DNA of 64,000 nucleotides from Neisseriaceae bacterium CLB008 (lineage in GTDB: Bacteria; Pseudomonadota; Gammaproteobacteria; Burkholderiales; Neisseriaceae), in the NCBI GenBank assembly GCA_041228285.1, contig CP166133.1, positions 2,203,380 through 2,267,379 of the forward strand. The letters are read 5' to 3'. Positions 34,739-45,221 of the stretch are shown here, in pieces; within the stretch, counting starts at the first letter, position 1, and each line of letters starts with the position of its first letter. The translations under genes were made by a program, and so were the position numbers. The notes beneath the pieces were generated by a model that was not told the origin of the DNA, ran no database searches, and saw only the letters and a program-made list of their open reading frames with translations.

Positions 34739-36592
34739 TTAAGAATGTAAGGCTTCATAAATTTTTTCGGCCAAGGCATGGCTAATGCCTTCCACTTGGG
34801 CCAAATCGTCGGCACTGGCTGCTGCGACGCCGCGCAGACCACCAAAGCGCGCTAAAAGCCGCTGCCGTCGCTTGGTGCCCACCCCTGGAATACTTTCTAG
34901 GGAAGACGTCACCCGCGCTTTGGCGCGTTTAGCGCGATGGCCCGTAATCGCAAACCGATGTGATTCATCACGAACGGTTTGTAATAAGTGTAAAGCGGGA
35001 TGATGCGGCGGTAGCTGCATCACCCTATTGGTGTCGGGCAAAATCAACTCTTCTAAGCCTGCCTTACGCTCTGGCCCTTTGGCCACGCCGACCAATGGAA
35101 TGTGTAAGCCCAACTCGGCCCACACGCCTAACGCCATGCTGATCTGACCCTTCCCCCCATCGATGACGACGAGGTCAGGCCACTTGCCTTCAGGCTGTGT
35201 ACCGGCGGCCTCTGCCGCCTCAGCCTGCGCCTGTAGTTTACCATAGCGACGGGTTAAAACCTCACGCATGGCGGCATAATCATCGCCCGCCTTGGCGGTT
35301 TCGATATTAAAGCGTCTGTATTCACTGGGTTGCATGGCCCCTTGGTCATACACCACGCACGAGGCAATGGTCGCCTCCCCTTGAGTGTGGCTGATGTCAA
35401 AGCATTCAATGCGCTGCAAATCATCCATCTGCATGATTTCGGCCAGAGCCGCTAGGCGCGCCTGCTGATGGCTGCTTTGCGACGACTGTTGATGAATCGC
35501 CAGGCGCGCATTTTGTTCGGCCATACTCAGCCACACCTTACGCGCCCCAACCGTTTTATGCACAAACAAGATTTTTTTGGGCGCGTCCGAGCTTAAGGCA
35601 TCGCACAGGCTCTCTGGCAACGGCAGGTTCGTCAACAGCATGTCAGGCTTAGGCTTGCCCAAATAATGCTGGGCCACAAAGGCATTTAAATAATCGGCCA
35701 AATCCGGCGTTTCATCGGCCAGCACTTTAGGAAAGAAGCTTTTATCGCCCACGTGGCGGCCACCGCGAATGCTGACCCAATGCACGCACACCAGCCCAGC
35801 ATCTGTGACCACAGCCAAGACGTCACAGTTTTTCACGCCGTATTGGGTATTGGATTCGACGAACTGCTTTTCCTGCACGCGGCCGAGCGCCTGTAGCTGG
35901 TCACGATACTTGGCCGCCTCTTCAAACTGTAGATGATCTGAAGCCGTTTGCATTTTCTGATTCAATCGTTCAGACAGTTCATCCGCCTTTCCGTTCAAAA
36001 AGGCGGCGGCTTCGCTGACGCTGTCGGCGTAGTCTGCGGCCGAGATATGGCCCACGCAAGGCCCTGAACAGCGCTTGATCTGATACAGCAGGCAGGCCCG
36101 GTCACGGTGCTGAAACACCGAATCCTCACAGGTTCTTAATTGGAAGACTTTTTGTAAGATCTGAATACTGTCCCGCACCGCATAGCTATTGGGATAAGGG
36201 CCAAAATATTGATGGGTCTTTTTTAAACTGCCCCGGTAATAAGCCATTTGCGGAAACTCATGGGCGCTTAAAATCAGATAGGGATAGCTTTTATCGTCCC
36301 GAAACAAAATATTGTATTTCGGCCCCAGCGCTTTGATTAAGTTGTTTTCCAAAATCAAGGCTTCGGCTTCGGAGCGGGTGACAGTGACGTCAATACGATC
36401 AACCTGTTTCACCATCAGCTGAATGCGTGGTGACAGATCGGTTTTTTGAAAATAGCTGCTGACGCGGCGCTTCAGGCTAATGGCCTTGCCCACGTACAAT
36501 ACCTGCCCTTCCCGGTCTAACATGCGGTAGACACCGGGTAAATTAGGTAGGGTATTTAAAAATTCTTTTATATTAAACTGTTCTTGTTCCAA
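34739..36592 (-). CDS. uvrC: UvrABC excinuclease subunit C
   Basis: The product makes the two incisions of nucleotide-excision repair. It has an N-terminal GIY-YIG nuclease domain ([20 protein letters not shown]), a UVR motif for UvrB contact ([19 protein letters not shown]), the RNase-H-like endonuclease domain ([17 protein letters not shown]) and C-terminal helix-hairpin-helix motifs ([19 protein letters not shown]). No ATG start exists near the N-terminus. A GTG at 36613 has no ribosome-binding site, whereas a TTG at 36592 is preceded by AAGGAAG at good spacing and gives the length expected for the family (617 residues), so the TTG is preferred. pgsA follows 33 bases later. Confidence 0.92.
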   Translation of the reverse strand: MEQEQFNIKEFLNTLPNLPGVYRMLDREGQVLYVGKAISLKRRVSSYFQKTDLSPRIQLMVKQVDRIDVTVTRSEAEALILENNLIKALGPKYNILFRDDKSYPYLILSAHEFPQMAYYRGSLKKTHQYFGPYPNSYAVRDSIQILQKVFQLRTCEDSVFQHRDRACLLYQIKRCSGPCVGHISAADYADSVSEAAAFLNGKADELSERLNQKMQTASDHLQFEEAAKYRDQLQALGRVQEKQFVESNTQYGVKNCDVLAVVTDAGLVCVHWVSIRGGRHVGDKSFFPKVLADETPDLADYLNAFVAQHYLGKPKPDMLLTNLPLPESLCDALSSDAPKKILFVHKTVGARKVWLSMAEQNARLAIHQQSSQSSHQQARLAALAEIMQMDDLQRIECFDISHTQGEATIASCVVYDQGAMQPSEYRRFNIETAKAGDDYAAMREVLTRRYGKLQAQAEAAEAAGTQPEGKWPDLVVIDGGKGQISMALGVWAELGLHIPLVGVAKGPERKAGLEELILPDTNRVMQLPPHHPALHLLQTVRDESHRFAITGHRAKRAKARVTSSLESIPGVGTKRRQRLLARFGGLRGVAAASADDLAQVEGISHALAEKIYEALHS

Positions 36593-36818
36593 GAAAGCAC
36601 TTCCTTCATTCACCCATCACGCCGATGGCCTATTGTAGCGTTTTTTAAGACAAAAGACTTCATCTTTCAAATGAGGCCAATCCTAGGATTAATCAAGCGG
36701 ACACAGGCCATCGCTACCACAGCCATAAAAATTTCTCTTCCCCTAATTCGTATTTCTTTGATACAATGCGGTGCTATTATTCAACCCCCCGCATCTTCTG
36801 ACACGAAAGTACCCTCTC

Positions 36819-38282
36819 ATGCGAATAATAGAAAAAGCATATACATTCGACGACGTCTTATTGGTTCCAGCCCACTCCCAAGTCTTGCCTCGTGACGTTA
36901 GCTTAAAAACCCCCCTCACCCGTAATATCTCGCTTAATCTTCCCCTTGTTTCTGCCGCTATGGACACCGTAACCGAAGCCCGTCTAGCCATTGCTTTGGC
37001 TCAAGAAGGTGGCATCGGCATCATCCATAAAAACATGAGCATTGAGCAACAGGCTCGCGAAGTGGCCAAAGTAAAGCGCCATGAAAGCGGCATCGTGAAA
37101 GAGCCGATCACCATTGGCCCCAATATGTTGGTGCGCGACTTAATTGACCTATCTCGTCGCCACAAGATTTCCGGCTTACCCGTCATTGAAGATGGCGCTG
37201 TCGTGGGCATTGTCACCAACCGTGACCTACGATTCGAAAAACGACTAGATCAAACCGTGGCGTCTATTATGACGCCACGTTCACAATTGGTGACCGTACC
37301 TGAAGGCACCGGCATCGATGAAGCCCGTGAAATCATGCACGAACACAAGGTTGAGCGTGTCTTGGTGGTCAACGCCAATTGGGAACTAAAAGGCCTGATC
37401 ACGGTTAAAGACATTCTTAAAACCAGCGAATTCCCAAACGCCAATAAAGACGACAACGGCAGCCTACGCGTAGGCGCAGCGGTCGGCGTGGGTAAAGAAA
37501 CTGAAGAGCGCGTGGCCGCCCTAGCCGCCGCTGGCGTAGACGTGGTGATTGTAGACACTGCTCACGGCCACAGCCAAGGCGTGATTGACCGCGTACGCTG
37601 GGTAAAAGAACACTTCCCACAAATTGACGTCATCGGCGGCAACATTGCCACCGCAGCCGCTGCCAAAGCTTTGGCCGAAGCCGGCGCAGACGGCGTTAAA
37701 GTGGGTATTGGCCCAGGCTCAATCTGCACCACCCGCATCATTGCCGGCGTGGGCGTGCCTCAACTAACCGCCATCCACAATGTTTCTGAAGCCTTAAAAG
37801 GCACGGGCGTACCGATGATTGCCGACGGCGGCATTCGCTTCTCTGGCGACATCGCCAAAGCCCTAGCCGCTGGCGCCAGCTGCGTGATGCTGGGCGGCAT
37901 GTTTGCCGGTACTGAAGAAGCACCTGGCGAAATTGAGCTTTACCAAGGCCGTTCATACAAGTCTTACCGCGGCATGGGGTCTTTGGGCGCGATGAGCCAA
38001 GGCTCTTCTGATCGCTACTTCCAAGACAATGAAGCCAATAGCGACAAATTTGTTCCTGAAGGCATCGAAGGCCGCGTGGCCTACAAAGGCCCAATCGCCC
38101 AAATCATCCACCAATTGGTCGGCGGCTTGCGTTCGAGCATGGGCTACCTAGGTTGCCCTGACATCTTGGCCATGCATGAAAAAGCCGAGTTTGTGGAAAT
38201 CACCTCTGCCGGCATGAATGAATCCCACGTTCACGACGTGACCATCACTAAAGAAGCGCCTAACTACCATACAGCACGTTAA
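36819..38282 (+). CDS. guaB: IMP dehydrogenase
   Basis: A 487-residue cytosolic enzyme that oxidises IMP to XMP, the committed step to GMP. It begins [20 protein letters not shown], has two CBS domains in the middle (about residues 95-205, including [20 protein letters not shown]), the catalytic Cys loop in [18 protein letters not shown] and the flap region [13 protein letters not shown]. The ATG at 36819 matches the family start; an upstream in-frame codon adds 16 unrelated residues. Divergent from uvrC. A TACAAT (36758-36763) about 55 bases before the start may be the -10. A terminator follows. Confidence 0.95.
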   Translation: MRIIEKAYTFDDVLLVPAHSQVLPRDVSLKTPLTRNISLNLPLVSAAMDTVTEARLAIALAQEGGIGIIHKNMSIEQQAREVAKVKRHESGIVKEPITIGPNMLVRDLIDLSRRHKISGLPVIEDGAVVGIVTNRDLRFEKRLDQTVASIMTPRSQLVTVPEGTGIDEAREIMHEHKVERVLVVNANWELKGLITVKDILKTSEFPNANKDDNGSLRVGAAVGVGKETEERVAALAAAGVDVVIVDTAHGHSQGVIDRVRWVKEHFPQIDVIGGNIATAAAAKALAEAGADGVKVGIGPGSICTTRIIAGVGVPQLTAIHNVSEALKGTGVPMIADGGIRFSGDIAKALAAGASCVMLGGMFAGTEEAPGEIELYQGRSYKSYRGMGSLGAMSQGSSDRYFQDNEANSDKFVPEGIEGRVAYKGPIAQIIHQLVGGLRSSMGYLGCPDILAMHEKAEFVEITSAGMNESHVHDVTITKEAPNYHTAR

Positions 38283-38303
38283 GCAAACCTGATGACGGTA
38301 CCT

Positions 38304-38337
38304 AAAAGCCCTGAGTTCACTCAGGGCTTTTTTATTG
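38304..38337 (+). terminator. Terminator after guaB
   Basis: AAAAGCCCTGAG and CTCAGGGCTTTT pair around TTCA, followed by more Ts, 21 bases after the stop. Confidence 0.92.
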
Positions 38338-38548
38338 GCTTCAGTGATTGATATCGTGCGCTTCGTTTAGATTTAATCCAGCGAGCTTAACGCGTCAATA
38401 CGCTCACAACAGCATACGGCCACTAGATGAATCCTTAGGCGACGCCCTCAGCTATTACGGTGGGTTTGCTGCACGCAACCCACCCTATGCGGCAGTGAAC
38501 AAACCATGGTTTGTTTTGTACAAAGTTAGGAGTGCCTCTAGATGTTAA

Positions 38549-38693
38549 AACTTACCTCAATGCTTCGGTTAGTTCGCTATTGATTAAAGGCTGCCTTTCG
38601 CCTGTAGGCGACATACTTTCTTTTGGGTGGCCAAAAGAAAGTACGCAAAGAAAAGGCCACCTCGGCGACTAAAAGGGGACGGGTACGTCACTG
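38549..38693 (+). repeat. Left arm of a long imperfect inverted repeat
   Basis: From AATGCTTCGGTTAGTTCGCT to AAAAGGGGACGGGTAC. It contains a 13-bp-stem hairpin at 38614-38643 (TACTTTCTTTTGG and CCAAAAGAAAGTA around GTGG). The same sequence elements occur in reverse order and complement at 38862-39124. Confidence 0.75.
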
Positions 38694-38789
38694 GGAGGCT
38701 GAGGTGGTGAGATGAAATTGATATCAGTGAATTAACAAGCCTTAAACCTTAGACTCAAACCTAAAGGGTTGTTTTTAGATGATCAGTTA

Positions 38790-38821
38790 TGACATTTTGT
38801 CTTGTACAAGCTAAAATGTCA
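38790..38821. repeat. 32-bp imperfect palindrome inside the inverted repeat
   Basis: TGACATTTT and AAAATGTCA flank the perfect core CTTGTACAAG, with only GT/CT spacers unpaired. It lies in the spacer between the two long arms. Confidence 0.75.
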
Positions 38822-38861
38822 CCTGCTTAAATTTAAGCTCACTGCGTATCCTTTAAGTGAA

Positions 38862-39124
38862 GTACCCGTCCCCTTTTTAGCCGCCGAGGCGGTTCGTGCA
38901 GGGCCGGGGTCTTTGAGGCAAGCATGTCTGAGTATTTGGCCGAAGGCCCAAATATGAGTTCTTGCCGCCGGCGCTGTGCGAGCCAACGAGGGCACCCGCG
39001 TAGCGGGCGGATAAAGTGGGGTGTTTTTTCTTTGCTTCGTTTCTTTTGGACACCCAAAAGAAATGACGTCGCCCAGAGGGCGAAACAAAACGACCAATCA
39101 ATAGCATAATAACCGAAGCATTAG
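38862..39124 (-). repeat. Right arm of the long imperfect inverted repeat
   Basis: Reverse complement of the left arm, from GTACCCGTCCCCTTTTTAGC to GAAGCATTAG, with about 120 extra bases in the middle. Holds a matching 10-bp-stem hairpin at 39040-39063 (TTTCTTTTGG and CCAAAAGAAA around ACAC). Confidence 0.75.
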
Positions 39125-39141
39125 AAAAAAGATTAAAAACG

Positions 39142-39171
39142 GTGGGCATGCTGCGCTTTGCCCACCCTGCA
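39142..39171 (+). repeat. Dispersed repeat core, direct copy
   Basis: GGTGGGCATGCTGCG followed by CTTTGCCCACCCTGC; nearly identical to 52265-52294 and inverted relative to 33224-33253. The preceding 55 bases (CCAATCAATAGCAT..., ACCGAAGCATTAG) also match the 52205-52260 region. Confidence 0.75.
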
Positions 39172-39186
39172 AATAGCCAACAAACC

Positions 39187-39356
39187 ATGGATTATTAACC
39201 GTCGCGTAGGGTGGGTAAAGCGTAGCCTACCCATCACTTCTAACGTGCTCAGGTCCCCACATTAAAACCCGCGTGGGTCACGACCCACCCTACGCTTAAG
39301 GGCCTACACTGTAGACGTAAAAAAGAGCATAGAGAACGATACAACAAACCATACCG
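39187..39356 (+). repeat. MITE-like dispersed repeat, copy 2
   Basis: Direct repeat of 33311-33478, with the same internal order: TCGCGTAGGGT, TAGCCTACCCA, CACGACCCACCCTACGCTTA, GTAGACGTAAAAAA, GAACGATAC and the end AAACCATACC. Confidence 0.75.
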
Positions 39357-39426
39357 TATTGGTGCCATTAAGCTGATTCTTTAAATCATACCGCCCACAG
39401 CAAAACGCCGCCAGCGCCCATAAAAA

Positions 39427-39451
39427 ATCCCCAAGCCTATTGCTTGGGGAT
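39427..39451 (-). terminator. Terminator after aroF
   Basis: ATCCCCAAGC and GCTTGGGGAT pair around CTATT; on the minus strand a T-run follows. Confidence 0.88.
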
Positions 39452-39467
39452 GATTCGTTAACCTTGA

Positions 39468-40538
39468 TTAAGCCAAACGTTTAACCAAGGCGCCGCTCAA
39501 CGCGGCATGCATCTCGCGCAATAAGGCATCCGTGGTGTCCCAATCAATACAGGCGTCGGTAATCGACACGCCATACTTCATGTCGGCACGCGGCTGTTCT
39601 GAAGGCTGATTGCCCGCATATAAATGGCTTTCCAACATGATGCCAGTGATGGATTGATTACCCGCCAAAATTTGCGTCACCACCGACTGCGCCACCGGTA
39701 CCTGACGACGGTAATCTTTATTAGAGTTACCGTGGCTGCAATCCACCATCAGCGATGGGCGCAAGCCTGCGGCCGCCATTTGAGCTTCGCAAGCCTGTAC
39801 GTCTTCTTGGCCATAATTAGGGGTTTTGCCGCCGCGTAAAATCACGTGGCCATTGGGATTACCCTGAGTTTGCAGCAGGCATACCTGCCCCGCCTGGTTA
39901 ATGCCCATAAAACGATGCGGCATAGATGCAGCGCGCAGCGCATTGATCGCCGTGGCCAAACTGCCGTCGGTGCCGTTTTTAAAGCCAACCGGCATCGATA
40001 ACCCCGAAGCCATTTCACGGTGCGTTTGCGACTCAGTGGTCCGCGCACCAATGGCCGACCAGCTAAACAAATCGCCCAAATACTGTGGGCTATTGGGATC
40101 TAGTGCCTCGGTTGCCAAAGGCAGGCCCATATCGGTCAGCTTCAACAGCAGCTCACGCGCAATGTGCAGGCCGGTTTCCACATCAAATGAACCGTCCATA
40201 TGCGGATCATTAATCAAACCCTTCCAACCCACCCTGGTACGAGGCTTCTCAAAATACACCCGCATCACTATGTATAGCTGATCTTGAAACTCATCTGCCA
40301 ATACCTTCAGCTTTTCAGCATAGGCCAAAGCCGCTTCCGTATCATGAATCGAACAGGGACCACACACCACCAAAAGCCGATGATCACGGCCTTGTAAAAT
40401 ATCCGCAATGGTGGCGCGCGCGCTGGCGATTTGCTGCTGATTGGCGGCGCTCAAGGGAAATTTTTGCTTTAGCTGGGCCGGCGTAATCAATACCTGTTCA
40501 TTACTGATGTGTACGTTATTCAGTACGTCTTTTTGCAT
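39468..40538 (-). CDS. aroF: DAHP synthase, class I, AroF (tyrosine-sensitive) type
   Basis: The first enzyme of the shikimate pathway, joining phosphoenolpyruvate and erythrose-4-phosphate. About 356 residues. The start MQKDVLNNVHISNEQVLITP and most of the sequence (VVCGPCSIHD, VGWKGLINDPHMDGSFDVE, SWSAIGARTTESQTHREMAS, VDCSHGNSNKDYRRQ) are very close to E. coli AroF rather than AroG or AroH. The start is taken at the second of two adjacent ATGs at 40538; an ATG at 40547 directly abuts AAGGA with no spacing. It is a single-gene unit with a terminator; no tyrosine-responsive operator was identified. Confidence 0.92.
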   Translation of the reverse strand: MQKDVLNNVHISNEQVLITPAQLKQKFPLSAANQQQIASARATIADILQGRDHRLLVVCGPCSIHDTEAALAYAEKLKVLADEFQDQLYIVMRVYFEKPRTRVGWKGLINDPHMDGSFDVETGLHIARELLLKLTDMGLPLATEALDPNSPQYLGDLFSWSAIGARTTESQTHREMASGLSMPVGFKNGTDGSLATAINALRAASMPHRFMGINQAGQVCLLQTQGNPNGHVILRGGKTPNYGQEDVQACEAQMAAAGLRPSLMVDCSHGNSNKDYRRQVPVAQSVVTQILAGNQSITGIMLESHLYAGNQPSEQPRADMKYGVSITDACIDWDTTDALLREMHAALSGALVKRLA

Positions 40539-40605
40539 CATCCTCATTCCTTACTTCAACTCAATCCCTTGCGGGCGCCCAATACGGCTAGGGTTAATCA
40601 TTCAT

Positions 40606-41397
40606 TTAATCTTGTAGCCAAATGGTGCTGACCATGCGGCCGGTTTGGCCGTCGCGGCGATAGGAAAAGAACAAATCGCGTTGCAACACGGTGCAATAAT
40701 CACCGCCGTAAATTTGGGTCACGCCGATGTCTTTTAATTTCACCTTAGCCAGATCATACATATTGGCCAAATACTTATCGTTACCGATGTCTTGGAATGC
40801 CGTAATGGCGTGTGGGTGTGGCACACAAAAGGCATCCCATACGTCTTGGCCCACTTCAAAAGCATCTGGACCAATCGCCGGCCCTAAGTAGGCCATAACG
40901 TCTAAAGGGTCACAGCCCATTTTAGCCACGGTCTGGGCCAAAACGTCGCCTGCCAGCCCGCGCCAGCCCGCATGCGCCGCGCCGACGACCGTGCCCTGCC
41001 GATCGCAGAACAGCACCGGTAAGCAGTCTGCCGTCATCACCGCACAGGCCACTGACCCATCATGGGCCACGCTGGCGTCCGCATCGGGCACCACATCCTG
41101 ATGCGCGGCAGCGGCCACCACGGTGGCCGAGTGGATCTGATTCAAATACACCATAGGCACCGGCACTTGAGCCTGTACACGACGGCGATTTTCGGCCACG
41201 GCCTGAGGATCATCCCCCACGTGGGCACCCACGTTTAGGCTGGCGTATTCACCCTTGCTCACGCCCCCGTTACGGGTACTGATCAAGGTTTTGACATTTT
41301 TTGGTGCCGGCCAATTGGCGGTAAACAAGGCTTGGTCAGGCTTAGCCAAACCAAACGCATGCTCCATACTGTTTAAAGACAGGTTAATCTCGGACAT
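40606..41397 (-). CDS. pgeF: Peptidoglycan editing factor / polyphenol oxidase (YfiH family)
   Basis: A 263-residue cytosolic protein of the multicopper-laccase-domain family (YfiH/PgeF). The zinc/copper-site residues are visible in YLNQIHSATV, VMTADCLPVLFCDRQGTVV and AHAGWRGLAGDVL. PgeF hydrolyses wrongly incorporated serine in murein precursors; members have also been reported with laccase or adenosine deaminase activity. The start overlaps the rluD stop by 14 bases, so it is translated from the same message as rluD. rluD-yfiH adjacency is widely conserved. Confidence 0.9.
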   Translation of the reverse strand: MSEINLSLNSMEHAFGLAKPDQALFTANWPAPKNVKTLISTRNGGVSKGEYASLNVGAHVGDDPQAVAENRRRVQAQVPVPMVYLNQIHSATVVAAAAHQDVVPDADASVAHDGSVACAVMTADCLPVLFCDRQGTVVGAAHAGWRGLAGDVLAQTVAKMGCDPLDVMAYLGPAIGPDAFEVGQDVWDAFCVPHPHAITAFQDIGNDKYLANMYDLAKVKLKDIGVTQIYGGDYCTVLQRDLFFSYRRDGQTGRMVSTIWLQD

Positions 41398-42502
41398 ACC
41401 TTACCTCTACGTCGTAGTCGTCTTCATCCCAATCGTCATCATCTTCACCCATCGCCACGTCAGCCCATTCAGGCTCGCTGCTCAAAGGAGAATCCTTACC
41501 GCTTTCCAGACGCAGCACCGACAGCACATGGTGCATGTCTGGCGCCATTGGGGCCTCAAAAGAAACCAATTCTTTGGTTTTAGGGTGAATAAAGCTCAAT
41601 TTATACGCATGTAAGGCCTGTCTGGCTAGTCCTTTGACCGCCTCTTTGGCCGCATCGGTACACTGATGCCGCGGGCTACCGTATACCGGATCACCGCTCA
41701 ATGGATGGCGCGCTTCGCGCATGTGCACGCGAATTTGGTGGGTGCGGCCGGTTTCTAAACGGCACTCAACGTAGGTATGGTTTAAGTAACGCTCCAACAC
41801 TTTAATGTGGGTAATGGCTTCTTTGCCGCCGTACTTCACCACCGCCATTTTCAAGCGATTATGCGGATCGCGACCAATTTTGGTCTCAATTTTGCCATCA
41901 AACGGCACTAGGCCATCAGCGATGGCTCGATAAATACGCTTCACGGTGCGCGCCTGTAATTGCTGCACCAAATCGTTCTGAGCAGGCAGGCTTTTCGCCA
42001 CCACCATCAGGCCGCTGGTATCCTTATCTAAGCGGTGTACAATACCTGCGCGGGGAATTTGGCTCAGATCGGGATAATGGAACAATAAACCATTTAATAA
42101 AGTGCCGGTCCAATTGCCTGAAGCAGGATGAACGACCAAGCCGGCTGGTTTATTGATCACCAAAACGGTATCATCCTCAAATACGACAGGAATCTCGATG
42201 TCTTCTGGCGTGAACGCTAAATTTTCCTCACTGGGCAAAACAGTCACTTCCAGTGACTCTTGGCCGATGAGTTTAAGCTTGGGGGCGGCGGCTTTTCCAT
42301 CCACCAAAACCGCGCCCTCTTTGATCCAGGTAGTCAAACGAGAACGAGAGTATTCGGGCATTAACTTGGCCAGAGCCGCGTCTAAACGCATGCCGCCAAG
42401 TTCATTGGGCACAACAAATTTGCAAATTTGTTCATTTAAGTCTGCCGAAAACTCAAAATCATCGTTATAATCATCAGCATTATTTAAGGATGTGGATTTC
42501 AT
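41384..42502 (-). CDS. rluD: 23S rRNA pseudouridine synthase D
   Basis: A 372-residue enzyme that makes pseudouridines in helix 69 of 23S rRNA. An S4 RNA-binding domain comes first (MRLDAALAKLMPEYSRSRL), then the catalytic domain with the Asp in GIVHRLDKDTSGLMVVAK and the later GRTHQIRVHM. Unusual acidic extensions occur at both ends: DDYNDDFEF near the N-terminus and GEDDDDWDEDDYD at the C-terminus. Its ATG (42502) overlaps that of bamD on the other strand, leaving no room for a normal leader; no ribosome-binding site precedes it. No alternative start exists before the S4 domain except internal GTG. Confidence 0.92.
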   Translation of the reverse strand: MKSTSLNNADDYNDDFEFSADLNEQICKFVVPNELGGMRLDAALAKLMPEYSRSRLTTWIKEGAVLVDGKAAAPKLKLIGQESLEVTVLPSEENLAFTPEDIEIPVVFEDDTVLVINKPAGLVVHPASGNWTGTLLNGLLFHYPDLSQIPRAGIVHRLDKDTSGLMVVAKSLPAQNDLVQQLQARTVKRIYRAIADGLVPFDGKIETKIGRDPHNRLKMAVVKYGGKEAITHIKVLERYLNHTYVECRLETGRTHQIRVHMREARHPLSGDPVYGSPRHQCTDAAKEAVKGLARQALHAYKLSFIHPKTKELVSFEAPMAPDMHHVLSVLRLESGKDSPLSSEPEWADVAMGEDDDDWDEDDYDVEVRYVRD

Positions 42503-43301
42503 GAAAAAAACACTTTTTGTAATTAGTTTGGCTGCATTAATGGCAGGTTGTGCCAGTGGTTCTGCAGATAAAGATGCTCAGATCACTCGCGACTGGACCG
42601 TAGAAAAGCTTTATTCTGAAGCCAATGACGAAATGAACAGTGGTAATTATACCCGAGCGATTAAATTATACGATATTTTAGGTTCGCGCTTTCCGTTTGG
42701 TCGTTATGCCCAACAGGCAGAACTAGACACGGCCTACACGCACTATCGCGACGGTGAACCCGAATTGGCCTTGGCCACGCTGGATCGATTTGAACGAAAT
42801 CATCCGGCTCACCCTAACTTAGACTACGTATTGTACTTGAAAGGCTTGGTGTTGTTTAATGAAGATCAATCTTTCTTAAATAAATTAGCGGCGCAAGACT
42901 GGTCAGAACGCGATCCCAAAGCCAACCGTGATGCGTTTAGAGTCTTCCAAGAGCTGACGACCCGCTACCCCAATAGCCGCTACACGCCTGACGCCGTTGA
43001 GCGCATGACCAAGCTACTAGACGCTCTTGGCGGCCATGAAATTGGCGTGGCCCGCTACTACATGAAGCGCGGCGCCTATGTGGCAGCCTCTAACCGCGCC
43101 CAAGTGGTGATTCAAGAATTCAACAACACGCCTTACGTTGAAGAAGGCTTGGCCATTTTGGTGGCGGCCTACGGCCAAATGAACCAAACGCAACTGCGTG
43201 ACGATGCTTACCGAGTGTTGCAATTAAACTACCCACAAAGCGAATACTTAAAAACGCCGTGGAAAGTCATCGAAGCTCCTTGGTGGCGTTACTGGAAATA
43301 A
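42501..43301 (+). CDS. bamD: Outer-membrane assembly lipoprotein BamD (ComL)
   Basis: A 266-residue lipoprotein with five tetratricopeptide-like repeats that works with BamA to insert outer-membrane barrels. Signal peptide with lipobox LMAGC (Cys17), then YSEANDEMNSGNYTRAIKLY, FPFGRYAQQAELDTAYTHY, RYPNSRYTPDAVERM and AYRVLQLNYPQSEYL. The ATG at 42501 is preceded by AAGGA; an upstream GTG at 42492 would disrupt the signal peptide. Divergent from rluD, the same pairing as in Neisseria, where this gene is comL. A terminator follows. Confidence 0.95.
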   Translation: MKKTLFVISLAALMAGCASGSADKDAQITRDWTVEKLYSEANDEMNSGNYTRAIKLYDILGSRFPFGRYAQQAELDTAYTHYRDGEPELALATLDRFERNHPAHPNLDYVLYLKGLVLFNEDQSFLNKLAAQDWSERDPKANRDAFRVFQELTTRYPNSRYTPDAVERMTKLLDALGGHEIGVARYYMKRGAYVAASNRAQVVIQEFNNTPYVEEGLAILVAAYGQMNQTQLRDDAYRVLQLNYPQSEYLKTPWKVIEAPWWRYWK

Positions 43302-43319
43302 TTGCCCCCGTTGGCCACA

Positions 43320-43351
43320 AAAAAGCTGCCCGAATCAAGGCAGCTTTTTTT
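43320..43351 (+). terminator. Terminator after bamD
   Basis: AAAAAGCTGCC and GGCAGCTTTTTT form an 11-bp stem around an 8-base loop. Confidence 0.9.
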
Positions 43352-43383
43352 ATGGCTCCTTTAATAGAAGGAGCCCTATTCGC

Positions 43384-44898
<1,515 letters not shown>

Positions 44899-45221
44899 CA
44901 GAAAACTCCTCAAGGCAATTGGGACAAACCAACTGAATGCCTATGCTTTAAGGGCGAACGTCCATTAAAGGCAATGCTGACACCGATCAACTGGTTATAA
45001 ATTAAAGCCAGCGCACCTGCACTAGCCCATCACTAAAGGCTTAAACATACCACAGATAGCGCTTTTACTAAAGTAAAACCCATCGGCCATGCCGTCCTTC
45101 AGCCATGAAAACCCACACGCACGAATAGGCCCATCAACGCCTTCTGACTACTGCGCCAAACCACACAAACGGCCGAAATTAAGCTATGATGAATTCTTTT
45201 TTGATCCTGCTAGAGTCAATC
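44899..45221. other. Intergenic region between rhlE and mpl
   Basis: About 320 bases between divergent genes. It should hold both promoters, but no clear -35/-10 pair, hairpin or repeat was picked out by eye. Confidence 0.5.

Larger units (their letters stand above)
38340..39420. other. Roughly 1.1 kb gene-free repeat island between guaB and aroF
   Basis: No credible gene is seen on either strand. The stretch is filled with repeats: a partial repeat with AACAAACCATGGTTTGTT near 38493, an inverted pair (38549-38693 and 38862-39124) and a second MITE-like copy (39187-39356). Frames open here, such as those around 38819-39188, are repeat-derived. Confidence 0.8.

Noticed and set aside
38819-39188. 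Several open frames of 60-100 codons in the repeat island
   Set aside because: They run through inverted-repeat sequence, overlap one another in different frames and show no protein-like features.
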